This document shows, piece after piece, positions 27,342-36,756 of a DNA stretch of 64,000 nucleotides (position 1 is the stretch's first letter; every line of letters starts with the position of its first letter). The stretch covers positions 930,001 through 994,000 of the forward strand of contig NZ_JAHBYN010000001.1 in assembly GCF_019635935.1 (NCBI RefSeq). Direction: 5' to 3'. The notes beneath the pieces are model-generated. The model did no database searches, was not told the DNA's origin, and saw nothing but the letters and a program-made list of their open reading frames with translations. The DNA comes from Parvibaculum sp. Its GTDB lineage: Bacteria > Pseudomonadota > Alphaproteobacteria > Parvibaculales > Parvibaculaceae. A program made the position numbers and the translations under genes.

Positions 27342-30300
27342 CCAGCCGGTGCCTCTTCCACGGCATCGGCAAGGTCGCTCCACGCCTCTAGCCCAAGCGC
27401 GTGCTCCATGAGGGCGATCCTCAAGCCAGTGAGCTGCGCCGTCAGTTCGGTGAGGTCGTTGTTCAGCGTGCGACCGAACTCGACGGCCAACGACTCTTCA
27501 GGTGGAGGCCTATCGAATTCGCGCTCCAGCCTCTGAAAACATGACAGCAACATTTGACCTGCCGTGGCATTCGCGACTGAGGGATCGACTGCGAACGCTT
27601 CACCAAACCACACCATCGCGTCGTTGATGCGGCGCAGATGGCTTTCGACTTGGATGGTCTCCAGAGGATTAAGATCGGCTCCTTTATCTTGGAGCATCGC
27701 AGACACGGCCGTTATGTCGTTCAAGGCTTCCGTGACGCGCACAAGAAGTGGCGACTCGACAATCGGCCATGGGAGCTGCGCGCGCCAGTCCTTGGTAAAA
27801 TCGGTGTCGGGCAACAAGACCCCACCGATCCTGACCAAGGCGATGGGAGGAACTTGACTCCGGATCAGGGGTGCACAGCTCATGCGCTGCGTGTCTTCAA
27901 GCTTTTGGCAGACCTCGAAGAACCGTTCCACCACCGACAGCCACTCTTGGATGGACGAGGCCTCCAGCAAGCAGGCGAAGTACGCATAGGGCCAAGCGTA
28001 GCCTTCGTCCTTGGCGGGCGCTCGCGCACAAACATGAACGACCAATCCCGCCTCGGCGAACGCAGCCTCGTAGGCCGTCTTGCGCGCGGCGAGCGCCTGT
28101 TCAGCGTGAGTTCGCGCTTGAGTCGCCGCCTTGGGCAAGGCTGAGTGACGGCGGCTGGTGGTGCTGAAGTGAGTCGCCCACCGCTGCCGTTGAGCAGGGT
28201 CGTTGGCGATGTGCCCGTAGATGGCGCGAACGTCCTCAAGACGCTCGGCAAGGTCGGACATCGCCTGGGTCGGAGGCGCCGAGATCATTCGCCAAATTTC
28301 GGGATCTGCCAGTTTACGCGCTGTGGCGGCGAGATCGGCGACCCGCATGGCCCGGGCATTCATATTGTCACCCTCGTCATCAGCGAGCTCGGTGACTAAC
28401 CTTTGCAGGTCGGCGGCGAAGGCGTGCATGCGATCGGATGAGTCGTAGCTGCCAGGATCTAGGGGATCCGACATGGCTTCGTCGACACGTGGCGGCGGCA
28501 CAAAGTCGCGCAACATCGCGCCGATGTTGACGAGCAGACGCCAGCGCTCCTTCGGCAGCTCCATCCTGAGATAAATGTTGGCTGCTTCGTCGAGCCGCTG
28601 GTTCAATTCCCCGATCAGGCTGGCCAGAGACGCCGTTCGACCGGTCTCCTGCGGCGCACCGACGAGACGGTCGATCGCACGGGCCTGCGCGCGGTTCCAT
28701 GCGATCTGAGCAGGTCCTGGCAGGTTTCCGCGTGGGATGCGTTTGCTGTTGACGCTGGAGCCGCCAACCATCAGGGGCGTGCCGTCCGGCAGCAGGGAAT
28801 CGGATACCGCGCGCCTCGCCTGAGGTGCCGCCGCCAACATCAGCTCGCAGAGCCGCACGACATCGCCGTGCAAATCGGTCTGCACCGTTTCAGAGATCAC
28901 TCTGACATAGGCTTCCACGGTAAGTTCGCGCTCGGTGTCGTCACCCTCGGCCTCAATCAGGTGAGGTAGCGTGATCCAGGCCAGCTCATCGGGCAGCCGC
29001 GCCAAGAGCGATTGGGACCCGCCGGCGAGATCAACCAGGCGCGCCGCTTCGTCGGGCTTGATCTCAGTCGTCGTGCGAATGAGTTCGAGCAAGGGAATCA
29101 ACGGCGCGCTCGACAGATCCCGGTCGAGCGACATATCCAGTCGCGGCGCTGCCTCACATCCCCGCAGGGGCATCAGCGCGGCCTGAAGGCGGTGATAGGA
29201 CTCCAGATCAATCGCCTGGAAGTTCAGCTTTGAGACGTCGTAGAGCCGGTCGAGGAAAGCTACCCTGAGGTCCAGGACTTTGGTTTCCGCGAAGGTGGAC
29301 ACAGCCGCGCGGAGTTTCACGAACAGCGGGAGGTCACCATCTATGGCTCCGGTCGCCGAGAGCATGAAGAGGAGGCTGGAGAAACGGTCTTCGACCTCAA
29401 GCCGGCGACAAATTTCCAGCCAGCGCGCCGCTACGATGTCTGCGGTGGCCAAGCCTAGGCCGTGAAGAATCGGCCCAAGAGCAAGCACCTCTCCGCTCAT
29501 GACACGCGCCGCCAAGGCGCCGATCAGGGCGGACTGTTGACCCGGATGGGCGCGCAAGACCCGCGCAATGAAAGTCGGAAGCGACGGCGCGCTGACGACC
29601 CAGGCCGACTCCGTGACCGACTCGGAGGCCGGTTCGTCGAGACAGGCGCGCGTGGCGTCATCGAGGTAGGCGGACCGAATCTCGTGTAATCCTCCAAGCA
29701 CGCCGTCGACGCCCTCTCGAACCGCGTGTTCTTCGACCAGTCGGGCGAGCGCCTTCGCCATTCGGGGGCCGTTCCAACCAAGGCGATCCCGCAGAACCCG
29801 GCCTTCGATTGTCGCTCCATAGCGCCCGGGAAACACGATGCGGCCGAGCAATTGAAGCTCGTCGAATCGATCTTCCGCCAACCGTCGGCGCACCTGCTCG
29901 GCGAGGGTCTGCTCGAGCCTTCGTCCCTCGGTCAGCAGATGTGTGTACTCGAGCAGAAGGCCCCGGCTTTGCTCGAACGGTTCGACCCAGTGAGAGAAGA
30001 CGACCTGCCCCTCTGACGACAGCGCAGACCACAGCCGCTCGGCCAGGGACTCGTCCAAGATCGGTCGGATGACTGGCGTCTTTTTCGCGCTGTCGAGCAG
30101 GAAAACGTCCTCCTCTCGGACCGAGCCCAGGATCAGCAGGCCTGCGATGGCGTGGACCTCCGTCATCAGCCTGTCCCAGCCCGCCGCTCCCGCCCTCCCG
30201 ACATCGTCGACAACGAAGCCGACCGGTCGGGTGGGCCCGGCGTCGAGTAACCGCGCGAACTGAATCAGCCGCGGTACGTCTGGATCGGCCAGTTGTCGAA

Positions 30301-31267
30301 CCCGATACCAGCGGACAGCATGGCGGCTGTGGTAGGCGGCAAGCCATGTCAGCGCCGATTTTCCTGCGCCGGAAGGGCCGGCGACCAGCGCCGTTCGCGA
30401 GGTTTCCAACGCCTGTAGAACGTCGGTGGTTTCGGTTGGGCGCTCAAACACAAGACCGGCGCCGACATGGCCCGGCATGACATTGACGCCGCTGTAGAAG
30501 TCCGCGGACGTCAAAGGCTCGTGAAAGTTGGCCGCGTCGCAAAGCTCGTCGGCGAGGTCCAATCTCCCCAGAGGGTCGACGATGCGGTGCACATCATCAA
30601 TCAATGCCTGGACCGCAGTCGCGCCGAGGGACGCAGGATCCCCCGGGCGCTGCGCATAGTTGTCGTCCGCGGCCCGACCGGCCGCTTCACGCAGCATCTG
30701 GCCGACCAACCGGCCCGCCGCCGGTTCGAGGCCGCTCATATGCGCCAGAATCGCCGGGACCGCGCCCAACGGATCGGGCGCCACGACGATGTGCAGCCGC
30801 TCAAAGACCGCTGGCACGTCCACCGGACGAGGCGCACACGCCATCGAAAGGGTGTTCTCGAGCGCCGACAACGCCTGCCCTGTCTGGGCAAGGGTAGCAT
30901 CCCATCCGCTCGGCTCAAGTTCCCTGACCGGGCGTTCCAGCACGAGGGAGAATTTCAGCTCGTTGGGATGATCGCCCTGCAAGGGAAGGTTCATTTTGGC
31001 CAGATACTCGGCCACCTCCTTGAGGGTGAACTCCCCGCGAGGATCATGCCGCGATTTAATCTGGGCTCGGATTTCAAGTCCGCTGCCATGCAAGGTTACA
31101 TCGTCGAGGCCTTCAGGCACTACCGCCGTCCAGACCGAAGTTCCAGCCCAAGAGTCGACGGCCAAGGCTGCGCAAACCGCATCCTGATAGCGGAAGCCAC
31201 GGCCTGCGCGGGCGCCCGCGCGCGTTCTGGCCCAAAGATCAGGATCAATCAGGATGAAATTGGTCAA
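27338..31267 (-). CDS. Large STAND-like NTPase with N-terminal nuclease-like domain
   Basis: 1309 aa. N-terminal domain (about 20-130) has RGFRYQDAVCAAL, then E52, D55/D56 and E65-x3-Q69-x-K71 (PEGLDDVTL, EIRAQIKSR), the pattern of Cap4/DUF4297-type PD-(D/E)XK dsDNA nucleases. Next comes a P-loop NTPase: Walker A GPSGAGKS (297-304) and Walker B VGFVVDD (ending at 355). About 800 residues of helical, repeat-like sequence follow. This is the Avs-like plan: effector, STAND ATPase, phage-protein sensor. The upstream gene has the same plan. Defence by DNA cleavage is inferred. Confidence 0.8.
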   Translation of the reverse strand: MTNFILIDPDLWARTRAGARAGRGFRYQDAVCAALAVDSWAGTSVWTAVVPEGLDDVTLHGSGLEIRAQIKSRHDPRGEFTLKEVAEYLAKMNLPLQGDHPNELKFSLVLERPVRELEPSGWDATLAQTGQALSALENTLSMACAPRPVDVPAVFERLHIVVAPDPLGAVPAILAHMSGLEPAAGRLVGQMLREAAGRAADDNYAQRPGDPASLGATAVQALIDDVHRIVDPLGRLDLADELCDAANFHEPLTSADFYSGVNVMPGHVGAGLVFERPTETTDVLQALETSRTALVAGPSGAGKSALTWLAAYHSRHAVRWYRVRQLADPDVPRLIQFARLLDAGPTRPVGFVVDDVGRAGAAGWDRLMTEVHAIAGLLILGSVREEDVFLLDSAKKTPVIRPILDESLAERLWSALSSEGQVVFSHWVEPFEQSRGLLLEYTHLLTEGRRLEQTLAEQVRRRLAEDRFDELQLLGRIVFPGRYGATIEGRVLRDRLGWNGPRMAKALARLVEEHAVREGVDGVLGGLHEIRSAYLDDATRACLDEPASESVTESAWVVSAPSLPTFIARVLRAHPGQQSALIGALAARVMSGEVLALGPILHGLGLATADIVAARWLEICRRLEVEDRFSSLLFMLSATGAIDGDLPLFVKLRAAVSTFAETKVLDLRVAFLDRLYDVSKLNFQAIDLESYHRLQAALMPLRGCEAAPRLDMSLDRDLSSAPLIPLLELIRTTTEIKPDEAARLVDLAGGSQSLLARLPDELAWITLPHLIEAEGDDTERELTVEAYVRVISETVQTDLHGDVVRLCELMLAAAPQARRAVSDSLLPDGTPLMVGGSSVNSKRIPRGNLPGPAQIAWNRAQARAIDRLVGAPQETGRTASLASLIGELNQRLDEAANIYLRMELPKERWRLLVNIGAMLRDFVPPPRVDEAMSDPLDPGSYDSSDRMHAFAADLQRLVTELADDEGDNMNARAMRVADLAATARKLADPEIWRMISAPPTQAMSDLAERLEDVRAIYGHIANDPAQRQRWATHFSTTSRRHSALPKAATQARTHAEQALAARKTAYEAAFAEAGLVVHVCARAPAKDEGYAWPYAYFACLLEASSIQEWLSVVERFFEVCQKLEDTQRMSCAPLIRSQVPPIALVRIGGVLLPDTDFTKDWRAQLPWPIVESPLLVRVTEALNDITAVSAMLQDKGADLNPLETIQVESHLRRINDAMVWFGEAFAVDPSVANATAGQMLLSCFQRLEREFDRPPPEESLAVEFGRTLNNDLTELTAQLTGLRIALMEHALGLEAWSDLADAVEEAPAG

Positions 31268-31428
31268 AATTCGCCGGCCCTTCGAACCTCGCAGCTCTTC
31301 TCCTAGACACGGCGTTGGCTGGAAGCCGCTCCAGTTGCAAGACTAAGTATAGCCGCGAATTCGTCCGGTTGACCACCAGCCGCAGCAGGAAGAAGCTCTC
31401 CGTTTCGGTTCACTGACTCAAGTGACGT
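31268..31428 (-). other. Gap between the two large NTPase genes
   Basis: 161 bp without a gene. A short hairpin, TCACT-GACTCA-AGTGA, lies at about 31410-31425, just after the upstream stop. There is no T-run. A promoter for the second gene may lie here. Confidence 0.4.
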
Positions 31429-34400
31429 TCATCGAGATTTTTCAATCACGCCTTTCAGCGTATCGAACCATTCTTCCCCAAAACGATGGGCAACGGAGTC
31501 CCTGGCGACAAGGAGCACTTCGGCGGCGGTCGCGAGTTTGGGGAGCTCAATGCCGTTAATTGCATCCATGATCGCAGGAACGACTCTTCCGGGATTCTTC
31601 AGTAGAAAGTTCTGTTCTCTAAAGACAGATTCCCAACCGGTTACGATCATCTTGGCCGCGCCGGGCTCAAGCTCAGTACGGGCGATGGAGTAAATCACGT
31701 GCATGATCAGCATCATATCGCGATGAAATCGCCGGGATGGCTCCTCTTCAACAGTATCGGAAGCAATAGAAATTCCGTTTGAGAGTATGACCGCACGCGC
31801 GGCGTCCGGGCCGACGGCGTAGAGGTGCGAGGCGGCGTCGAATATCTCCTCCAGTTGCGGTAGTGTTCCAAACACAGCGCGGGTCTCGGCACGCATCACC
31901 TCTAGTGTGTGAGCATCAAGAGGTGCTGTCAGCAACCGAGCGGTAAGCACATCAAGGATCAACGACTGGGTGGCATCAACGAGGCTCGTATCCGTAAGTA
32001 ACTGAGAGGGGTCGATGACTTCCAAAGCCTCGGGGGTGATATACTGATTACCTTCCGCATCAAGCGTTACGCCCACCAAGAGCTTTGTGGTCGCCACTAA
32101 CTTGACTCCCGCTCGCAACATCTCGCCTACCGCGCCTGCCTTGACCGTGGCGGCATACCGGTGGGCTAGGATCAACCTTTCGATATCCAAGCGCAGTAGC
32201 CCTGCTTGCTTTGCCATAGAGCGCGCATCGATGCCGAGTTTCGCGTCGATCTTTGCTTCGACAGCGGCGAGGATGCGCCAATTGTTGGCGAGTGATTTGA
32301 GAGCTACACCCGTCAGCTTGGCGGAGCTTAGTTCAAGTTGTGATGCTTGCCCGAAGGTGAAGGGCACGGTATACGGCTCCGCAGCAGATTCCGGCTCCGC
32401 ATACATCAAGCCAACAATCGCGCGCGCGAATTGATGTGACCGTTCAGCTTGGCGCGAAAACGCGGGCTCCAATAGTTCTACGGCGTCTAGGGCATCAGCG
32501 GCGGTAAGAACCGCTGCCAACTTTTGGCCGCCGCGCCATTGTGCCAGCGATTTTTCGACGAGGATGCCAGCGGCCAAGGGTGCATTGTCAGGGTTCATCA
32601 CGAAAGCTTCGTGCGCTTTATCGAGCAAGCGGACTGCATCGGGGAAGCGTCCTGACTTCGCGGCCGAAATTCCGCCATCGCGCAAAGCTAAGCCCCGCTC
32701 TAGCGAAGTGCCCGCGCCGATAGTATCTTCGATAGCCAGCAGCAGATCGGTTGCCTCGGAGTGTCGATCGAGGTGCGCGAGCACCTTGGCCTTTTGGCGA
32801 ATGAGGGTCGGAAGAGTACCGAGCTCTTTGATCGTGGTATCGATGGCAGCCAAAGCTGCGTCCTTTTCATTCAGTCCCTCACCGAGGATCGCCGAGCGGG
32901 CGCAGCAGATTTCGGCCATAACGTCAGGTCGATTCCAGGACGCCGCAATCTCGCGGATTTTGTCGTAGATGCCAAGCGCGGGTCGCAGATCCCGGTTCTC
33001 GATCTGGTCCTGTGACCAACCGGAGTTCACGAAGACAGACGGACCGTCGTAGATGACACCTATAGCGTCGATGAAGCGGTTTCGGACGGCAGGCTCAAGC
33101 CGGTCAAGGGTCTCGATGGCGGCGAGTTGATCGTCTGACCCCTTGATGTGCCGCACCACGGTCGTAAACAGGAAATCGGCAAAGTCCATGTATAGACCGA
33201 ACTGGGGCGGCAGCAGCGCCAACGGTTCCTTGATGAGGCCCTTCGAGATTTTCTCGGCGAATGGAAATGCGCGCCTGATCCGCAGCGCGTAGTCCATGCG
33301 AAGCTCGGGACCAATATCCGCCGAATCCGACATAAGGATGCGGGGCCCTTCCGACGTAAGGAATATCGCACCGCGATCCCCCATTTCATCGACTTCGATG
33401 AGAAAGCGCTTCGCCACCTTGCCCGCGATATCAGGCTTGTCGACCGCATCAGCGATTTGGAACTGTAGGTAGCGCAGATATAAGCCCACCAAGGGATGGC
33501 TCTGGTAGATGGGACCATCCGTGGTGAAATACGATAAGGGTGCTAGAATAGGCGCTACGGCACGAAGCTTGTCGGGATTTATGGTCTGCATCACTTCACA
33601 GAGCTTCATGAGAACGCCATCGTGCTCGCCCCAAAAGGCATTCCAGAAACACAAAGGCAGCGTGCGCTCGTTGAGAGTGCGGTTTTCGAGCCAGTGCAAG
33701 GCTGCAAGTTTTCGCCAGGCTTTGCGGTCAGCGGCGGGCACATCATTGGCGATGTCGGCGATCAGAGGCGAGACCCGCACATCGTTTTGGGGAAGGATTT
33801 CCAACCATGCGCCTTTCAGTGCGGCAATGGCATCGCCCGCGTTGCGCAACGGTGGTTCGGCAGCGGCCAGCTTAAGGAGCAGGGCATCGTCCGAACGGTC
33901 GAACACCGCACTGGCGCGGCGCAACAACTGACCAGCTTCCAGCGAGCGCGTCTCATCTAGATCGCGCAGACTCGCAAGGAGATCACGGCATGCCTCCTCG
34001 CGAGTAAGTTTGACGGCCGCACTGGGGGCTGTCCCAAAATCCTCGATCAATGCGGTGTTCGGCCAGTTGCGCGCCCGCAGACTCGCAAGCTTGGCCGTGA
34101 CCAAGACTGGATGCCCGCCGCCTGTAGTGACGTACAGCATGGCCGACCATCCCCTGATCATTTCGACCGGCGGTGCCGGAGCAAGCGCGATGAGTTCGGC
34201 GATGTCGCTTTCGCTAAAGTAGGGAGCCTGCAAGCTCGCATTCGCGGTTGAACCCGCATCGGCGAGGTGGGCCGGTGATGGGGGCTGATGAGATGTGACG
34301 ATAACTCGGATGCCGCGTGGTGCGAGCGTTCGAGCGAGCGCGGCCAAGCGCGAGGTGAGAGCGCGAGCGGCTTCGCCGACGAAGTCATCGATAATTATGC

Positions 34401-35466
34401 CGTCGAGCGGTGGTCCTGCAATTAGGCGCAGAAGTTCGCGCCATGCCGCCATTGCGGAAGTTTCGTCTCGGCGCACAGGCCACAGATCGACGATCAGCCA
34501 ACGACCGCCGGTCCGCTGTGCCATGAGCTTCGCGAGTATAGACTTACCGACACCGTGTGCACCATGGAGCCACACGAGGGGCTGACCCCGCACCTCTGTC
34601 AGCAACTGGTCGATCGTCGCCGAGCGTAGCGTACCGGGAGTGACGTTCTCGAGCTGCGAGACGAGAATGTCTTGTGCGGAGGAAGCATCGGTCACGGGCT
34701 GGGCAAACTGGCCGGCGAGCCAGGCGCCCGATACGGTGGTTTCGAGCACCTCATGCAAGACGAGCCGGTTAAGTTGCCGGTCTTCGGTTTTGGGCCTGGA
34801 AGCGACCTCGAAGGCACGATCCAGCAGAAGTCGCATCGCCTGGTCGGCCAAACTGACCGGCCAACCGTGCTCGCGGAACAGCGGTCGCAACTGGTCCTTG
34901 ATCTGTGCAGCCAGCTCGGCTGACGAGACAAGTTCCAGTTGCCAATTCACGCGACGCAGGAGTTTTTCACGCAGTTCTGCGTCGCTCGGACCGGAGGCGA
35001 GCCAAGTACCGAGCGGGTGCTCGGCAAAGAGACTTGAGAGTGCTTCACGGATAGGTGCGGTGTCGGCATCGACGGCCGCGGCTTGCCAATAGAGCAATCC
35101 CGCTTGTCCTCCGGGAAAAGTGAAGCCCCGTTCAACCGCAGCACCCCCCCGCGCCATGAATACAAGACGGCGTTCCACCGAACCGACGCTGCTCGTCTCC
35201 CAAAATCGCGCGAGGCAATTTCGGACCAAGCTGGATTGCAAACTATAGGAAGGGGGCCCCGCCACCGCCTGAGAGTTCTTCACTTGATGGTCGGTCGCGC
35301 GGCCCGGAGCCGTAACCGAGAAATCCTCCGAGACTTCGAGGTGGAGGGTTTCGTTTTCCTCGAGCGCGATCAAAGCCGCGATGCTTTGCAGAAGCTGGTA
35401 GCGGAAACCTGCGAGGATGTGAGCAGCGCTGGCCGGCTCGGACGGGGCAGTCGATCCTTCGTTCAT
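31429..35466 (-). CDS. Large STAND-like NTPase with N-terminal nuclease-like domain and TPR-like repeats
   Basis: 1345 aa. N-terminal motif AGFRYQLLQSIAALIALEE, then E44, E47/D48 and the HQVK block at 60-63, which match the core of Cap4/DUF4297-like nucleases. Walker A GAHGVGKS lies at 302-309 and Walker B LDGIIIDDF at 354-362. The C-terminal ~900 residues are helical with TPR-like units (RSAILGEGLNEKDAALAAID and similar). It shares the plan of the downstream 1309-aa gene but little sequence outside the motifs. A phage-sensing, DNA-degrading role is inferred from the architecture. Confidence 0.8.
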   Translation of the reverse strand: MNEGSTAPSEPASAAHILAGFRYQLLQSIAALIALEENETLHLEVSEDFSVTAPGRATDHQVKNSQAVAGPPSYSLQSSLVRNCLARFWETSSVGSVERRLVFMARGGAAVERGFTFPGGQAGLLYWQAAAVDADTAPIREALSSLFAEHPLGTWLASGPSDAELREKLLRRVNWQLELVSSAELAAQIKDQLRPLFREHGWPVSLADQAMRLLLDRAFEVASRPKTEDRQLNRLVLHEVLETTVSGAWLAGQFAQPVTDASSAQDILVSQLENVTPGTLRSATIDQLLTEVRGQPLVWLHGAHGVGKSILAKLMAQRTGGRWLIVDLWPVRRDETSAMAAWRELLRLIAGPPLDGIIIDDFVGEAARALTSRLAALARTLAPRGIRVIVTSHQPPSPAHLADAGSTANASLQAPYFSESDIAELIALAPAPPVEMIRGWSAMLYVTTGGGHPVLVTAKLASLRARNWPNTALIEDFGTAPSAAVKLTREEACRDLLASLRDLDETRSLEAGQLLRRASAVFDRSDDALLLKLAAAEPPLRNAGDAIAALKGAWLEILPQNDVRVSPLIADIANDVPAADRKAWRKLAALHWLENRTLNERTLPLCFWNAFWGEHDGVLMKLCEVMQTINPDKLRAVAPILAPLSYFTTDGPIYQSHPLVGLYLRYLQFQIADAVDKPDIAGKVAKRFLIEVDEMGDRGAIFLTSEGPRILMSDSADIGPELRMDYALRIRRAFPFAEKISKGLIKEPLALLPPQFGLYMDFADFLFTTVVRHIKGSDDQLAAIETLDRLEPAVRNRFIDAIGVIYDGPSVFVNSGWSQDQIENRDLRPALGIYDKIREIAASWNRPDVMAEICCARSAILGEGLNEKDAALAAIDTTIKELGTLPTLIRQKAKVLAHLDRHSEATDLLLAIEDTIGAGTSLERGLALRDGGISAAKSGRFPDAVRLLDKAHEAFVMNPDNAPLAAGILVEKSLAQWRGGQKLAAVLTAADALDAVELLEPAFSRQAERSHQFARAIVGLMYAEPESAAEPYTVPFTFGQASQLELSSAKLTGVALKSLANNWRILAAVEAKIDAKLGIDARSMAKQAGLLRLDIERLILAHRYAATVKAGAVGEMLRAGVKLVATTKLLVGVTLDAEGNQYITPEALEVIDPSQLLTDTSLVDATQSLILDVLTARLLTAPLDAHTLEVMRAETRAVFGTLPQLEEIFDAASHLYAVGPDAARAVILSNGISIASDTVEEEPSRRFHRDMMLIMHVIYSIARTELEPGAAKMIVTGWESVFREQNFLLKNPGRVVPAIMDAINGIELPKLATAAEVLLVARDSVAHRFGEEWFDTLKGVIEKSR

Positions 35467-35644
35467 AATGAGGCATTCTAGGTCTTTATCCAGAATGTCG
35501 CCAGCCGGGTCGAGTCATCACGCAAGTGACGATGTCCGCTCTTGGCGCGAAGCAGACATGATTGTCCCGCACACTCCTGTGCGCTGAGTTGGGCACCATT
35601 CTGTTGATCGTGTTGCTAAGTTGGATGTCGCTTCTAAGACGGCT

Positions 35645-36199
35645 TCACGATCCGTCTTTTTGAGCTTCCTCCAAAGTACCTTGTCGCCGGTCGCATATGG
35701 CACTCGTGATCACCCCCAGAAAGAAAGTTGCGGCTTCAGCGCCGGCACCAGCTCTTGCGGCCAACTCTTCACAGAACCCTCGAACCGCCTCGGTTACATT
35801 CACTGCCCGTGGATCGGGATTTCCGAAGCTCCAGCCGATGAGGTCGATCAGCTCAGGCTGATTTTGAGCATCCTCTCGCAGTTTCGACGCAACCCTCAAT
35901 ATGTGCCCCAAAACCTCGACTTCGGCTTCGTGGTCCGCCTGAGGGCCGAGCTCCAGAAGTTGAAGGCGGGAACGGATCGCATCGTCGACCAGCGCATCCA
36001 AGGAGCCGAAGTGCTTGTAGATGAGAGCTTTCGATACCTGCGCATGTCTTGCTATGTCGGAAGGGCTGAGAGGATTGGCGCGGCTCTCCGTCATGGCGGC
36101 AAAGACCGCGCTCCTCAGACGTTCTTCCCTTGCCTCGCGATTCCATTTGCGAACGCGAGAACGCGGTTCTGGTGCATGGATCGCGCTCCGCCGGGGCAT
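35645..36199 (-). CDS. TetR-family transcriptional regulator
   Basis: 184 aa. Helix-turn-helix at about 45-70 (SPSDIARHAQVSKALIYKHFGSLDALVDDAI) is typical TetR. The C-terminal ligand domain is unspecific. It lies 178 bp upstream of the first large NTPase gene on the same strand, at the tRNA side of the defence island. It might regulate the defence operon, but TetR genes are common and no operator was identified. The start is uncertain; a basic N-terminal extension of about 20 residues precedes the domain. Confidence 0.82.
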   Translation of the reverse strand: MPRRSAIHAPEPRSRVRKWNREAREERLRSAVFAAMTESRANPLSPSDIARHAQVSKALIYKHFGSLDALVDDAIRSRLQLLELGPQADHEAEVEVLGHILRVASKLREDAQNQPELIDLIGWSFGNPDPRAVNVTEAVRGFCEELAARAGAGAEAATFFLGVITSAICDRRQGTLEEAQKDGS

Positions 36200-36621
36200 A
36201 CCTTCCCAATCCGAAAATAGAAAAATGCATTCTGAGAGATGTCGGCAATTTTCGAAAGCGCGGTCTCAATAAATCGAGAGATCACTTTCGTTTCTGCGCT
36301 GATGCCAGTCGGATCGCTTGGCAAATGAATCAGGTTGAACCGGTGAAACAATTCGCTAGACGCCATTTTTCGGCGCCAATTTTCATGGTTTCATGGACGC
36401 AGAAGCGCCCGACGGCGCAGCTGCCTAGGAACGCCCTGATGCTCTGCGCCAAGCGGCAGATTTGTCCCCCGCAAAAGACTGAAAATTTTTCCTTTATCTT
36501 TCAAGCGCTTAACGAACCGCAAGCGTCTCCAACGTGAGCGGAAGATTTGACTCGCTCTAAAATTGAGTCATTTCAGCTTGGATTTGAGTCACTTTGAAGT
36601 TGCGGCGACAGATACAAAGGC
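36200..36621. other. 422-bp region between TetR gene and tRNA-Ile2
   Basis: AT-richer than the flanking core genome. No integrase or other gene is supported; a short minus-strand frame reaching into the tetR start has no recognisable features. If the island used the tRNA as its attachment site, an integrase would normally be here, so it has been lost or lies at the other end. Confidence 0.45.
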
Positions 36622-36698
36622 TGGTGGGCCCGGCAGGACTCGAACCTGCGACCAAACCGTTATGAGCGGTCCGCTCTAACCAACTGAGCTACAGGCCC
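36622..36698 (-). tRNA. ileX: tRNA-Ile2 (CAU anticodon, lysidine type)
   Basis: On the minus strand the 77 nt begin GGGCCTGTAGCTCAG and end CGGGCCCACCA, with the CCA encoded. The 7-bp acceptor stem closes with one G-T pair, the D-arm is AGCTCAGTTGGTTAGAGC, the anticodon loop is CTCATAA and the T-arm GCAGGTTCGAGTCCTGC. A CAU anticodon in this body is the isoleucine AUA tRNA, whose C34 is modified to lysidine by TilS; it lacks initiator-tRNA features. Its 3' end faces the defence island. Confidence 0.94.
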
Positions 36699-36756
36699 CC
36701 AGCGCCCCGCCATATAGCAGCAAGGGGGCCGGGCCGCCAACCGGGAAGCCGGGTTT

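Noticed and set aside
36115..36366. 83-codon minus-strand frame overlapping the tetR start
   Set aside because: Overlaps the TetR gene in another frame, has no motif or ribosome-binding site, and TetR is clearly supported.
31410..36600. Repeated TGACTCAA/TTGAGTCA-like octamers as possible island attachment sites
   Set aside because: The matches are only 8 nt, differ in spacing and do not include tRNA 3' sequence.
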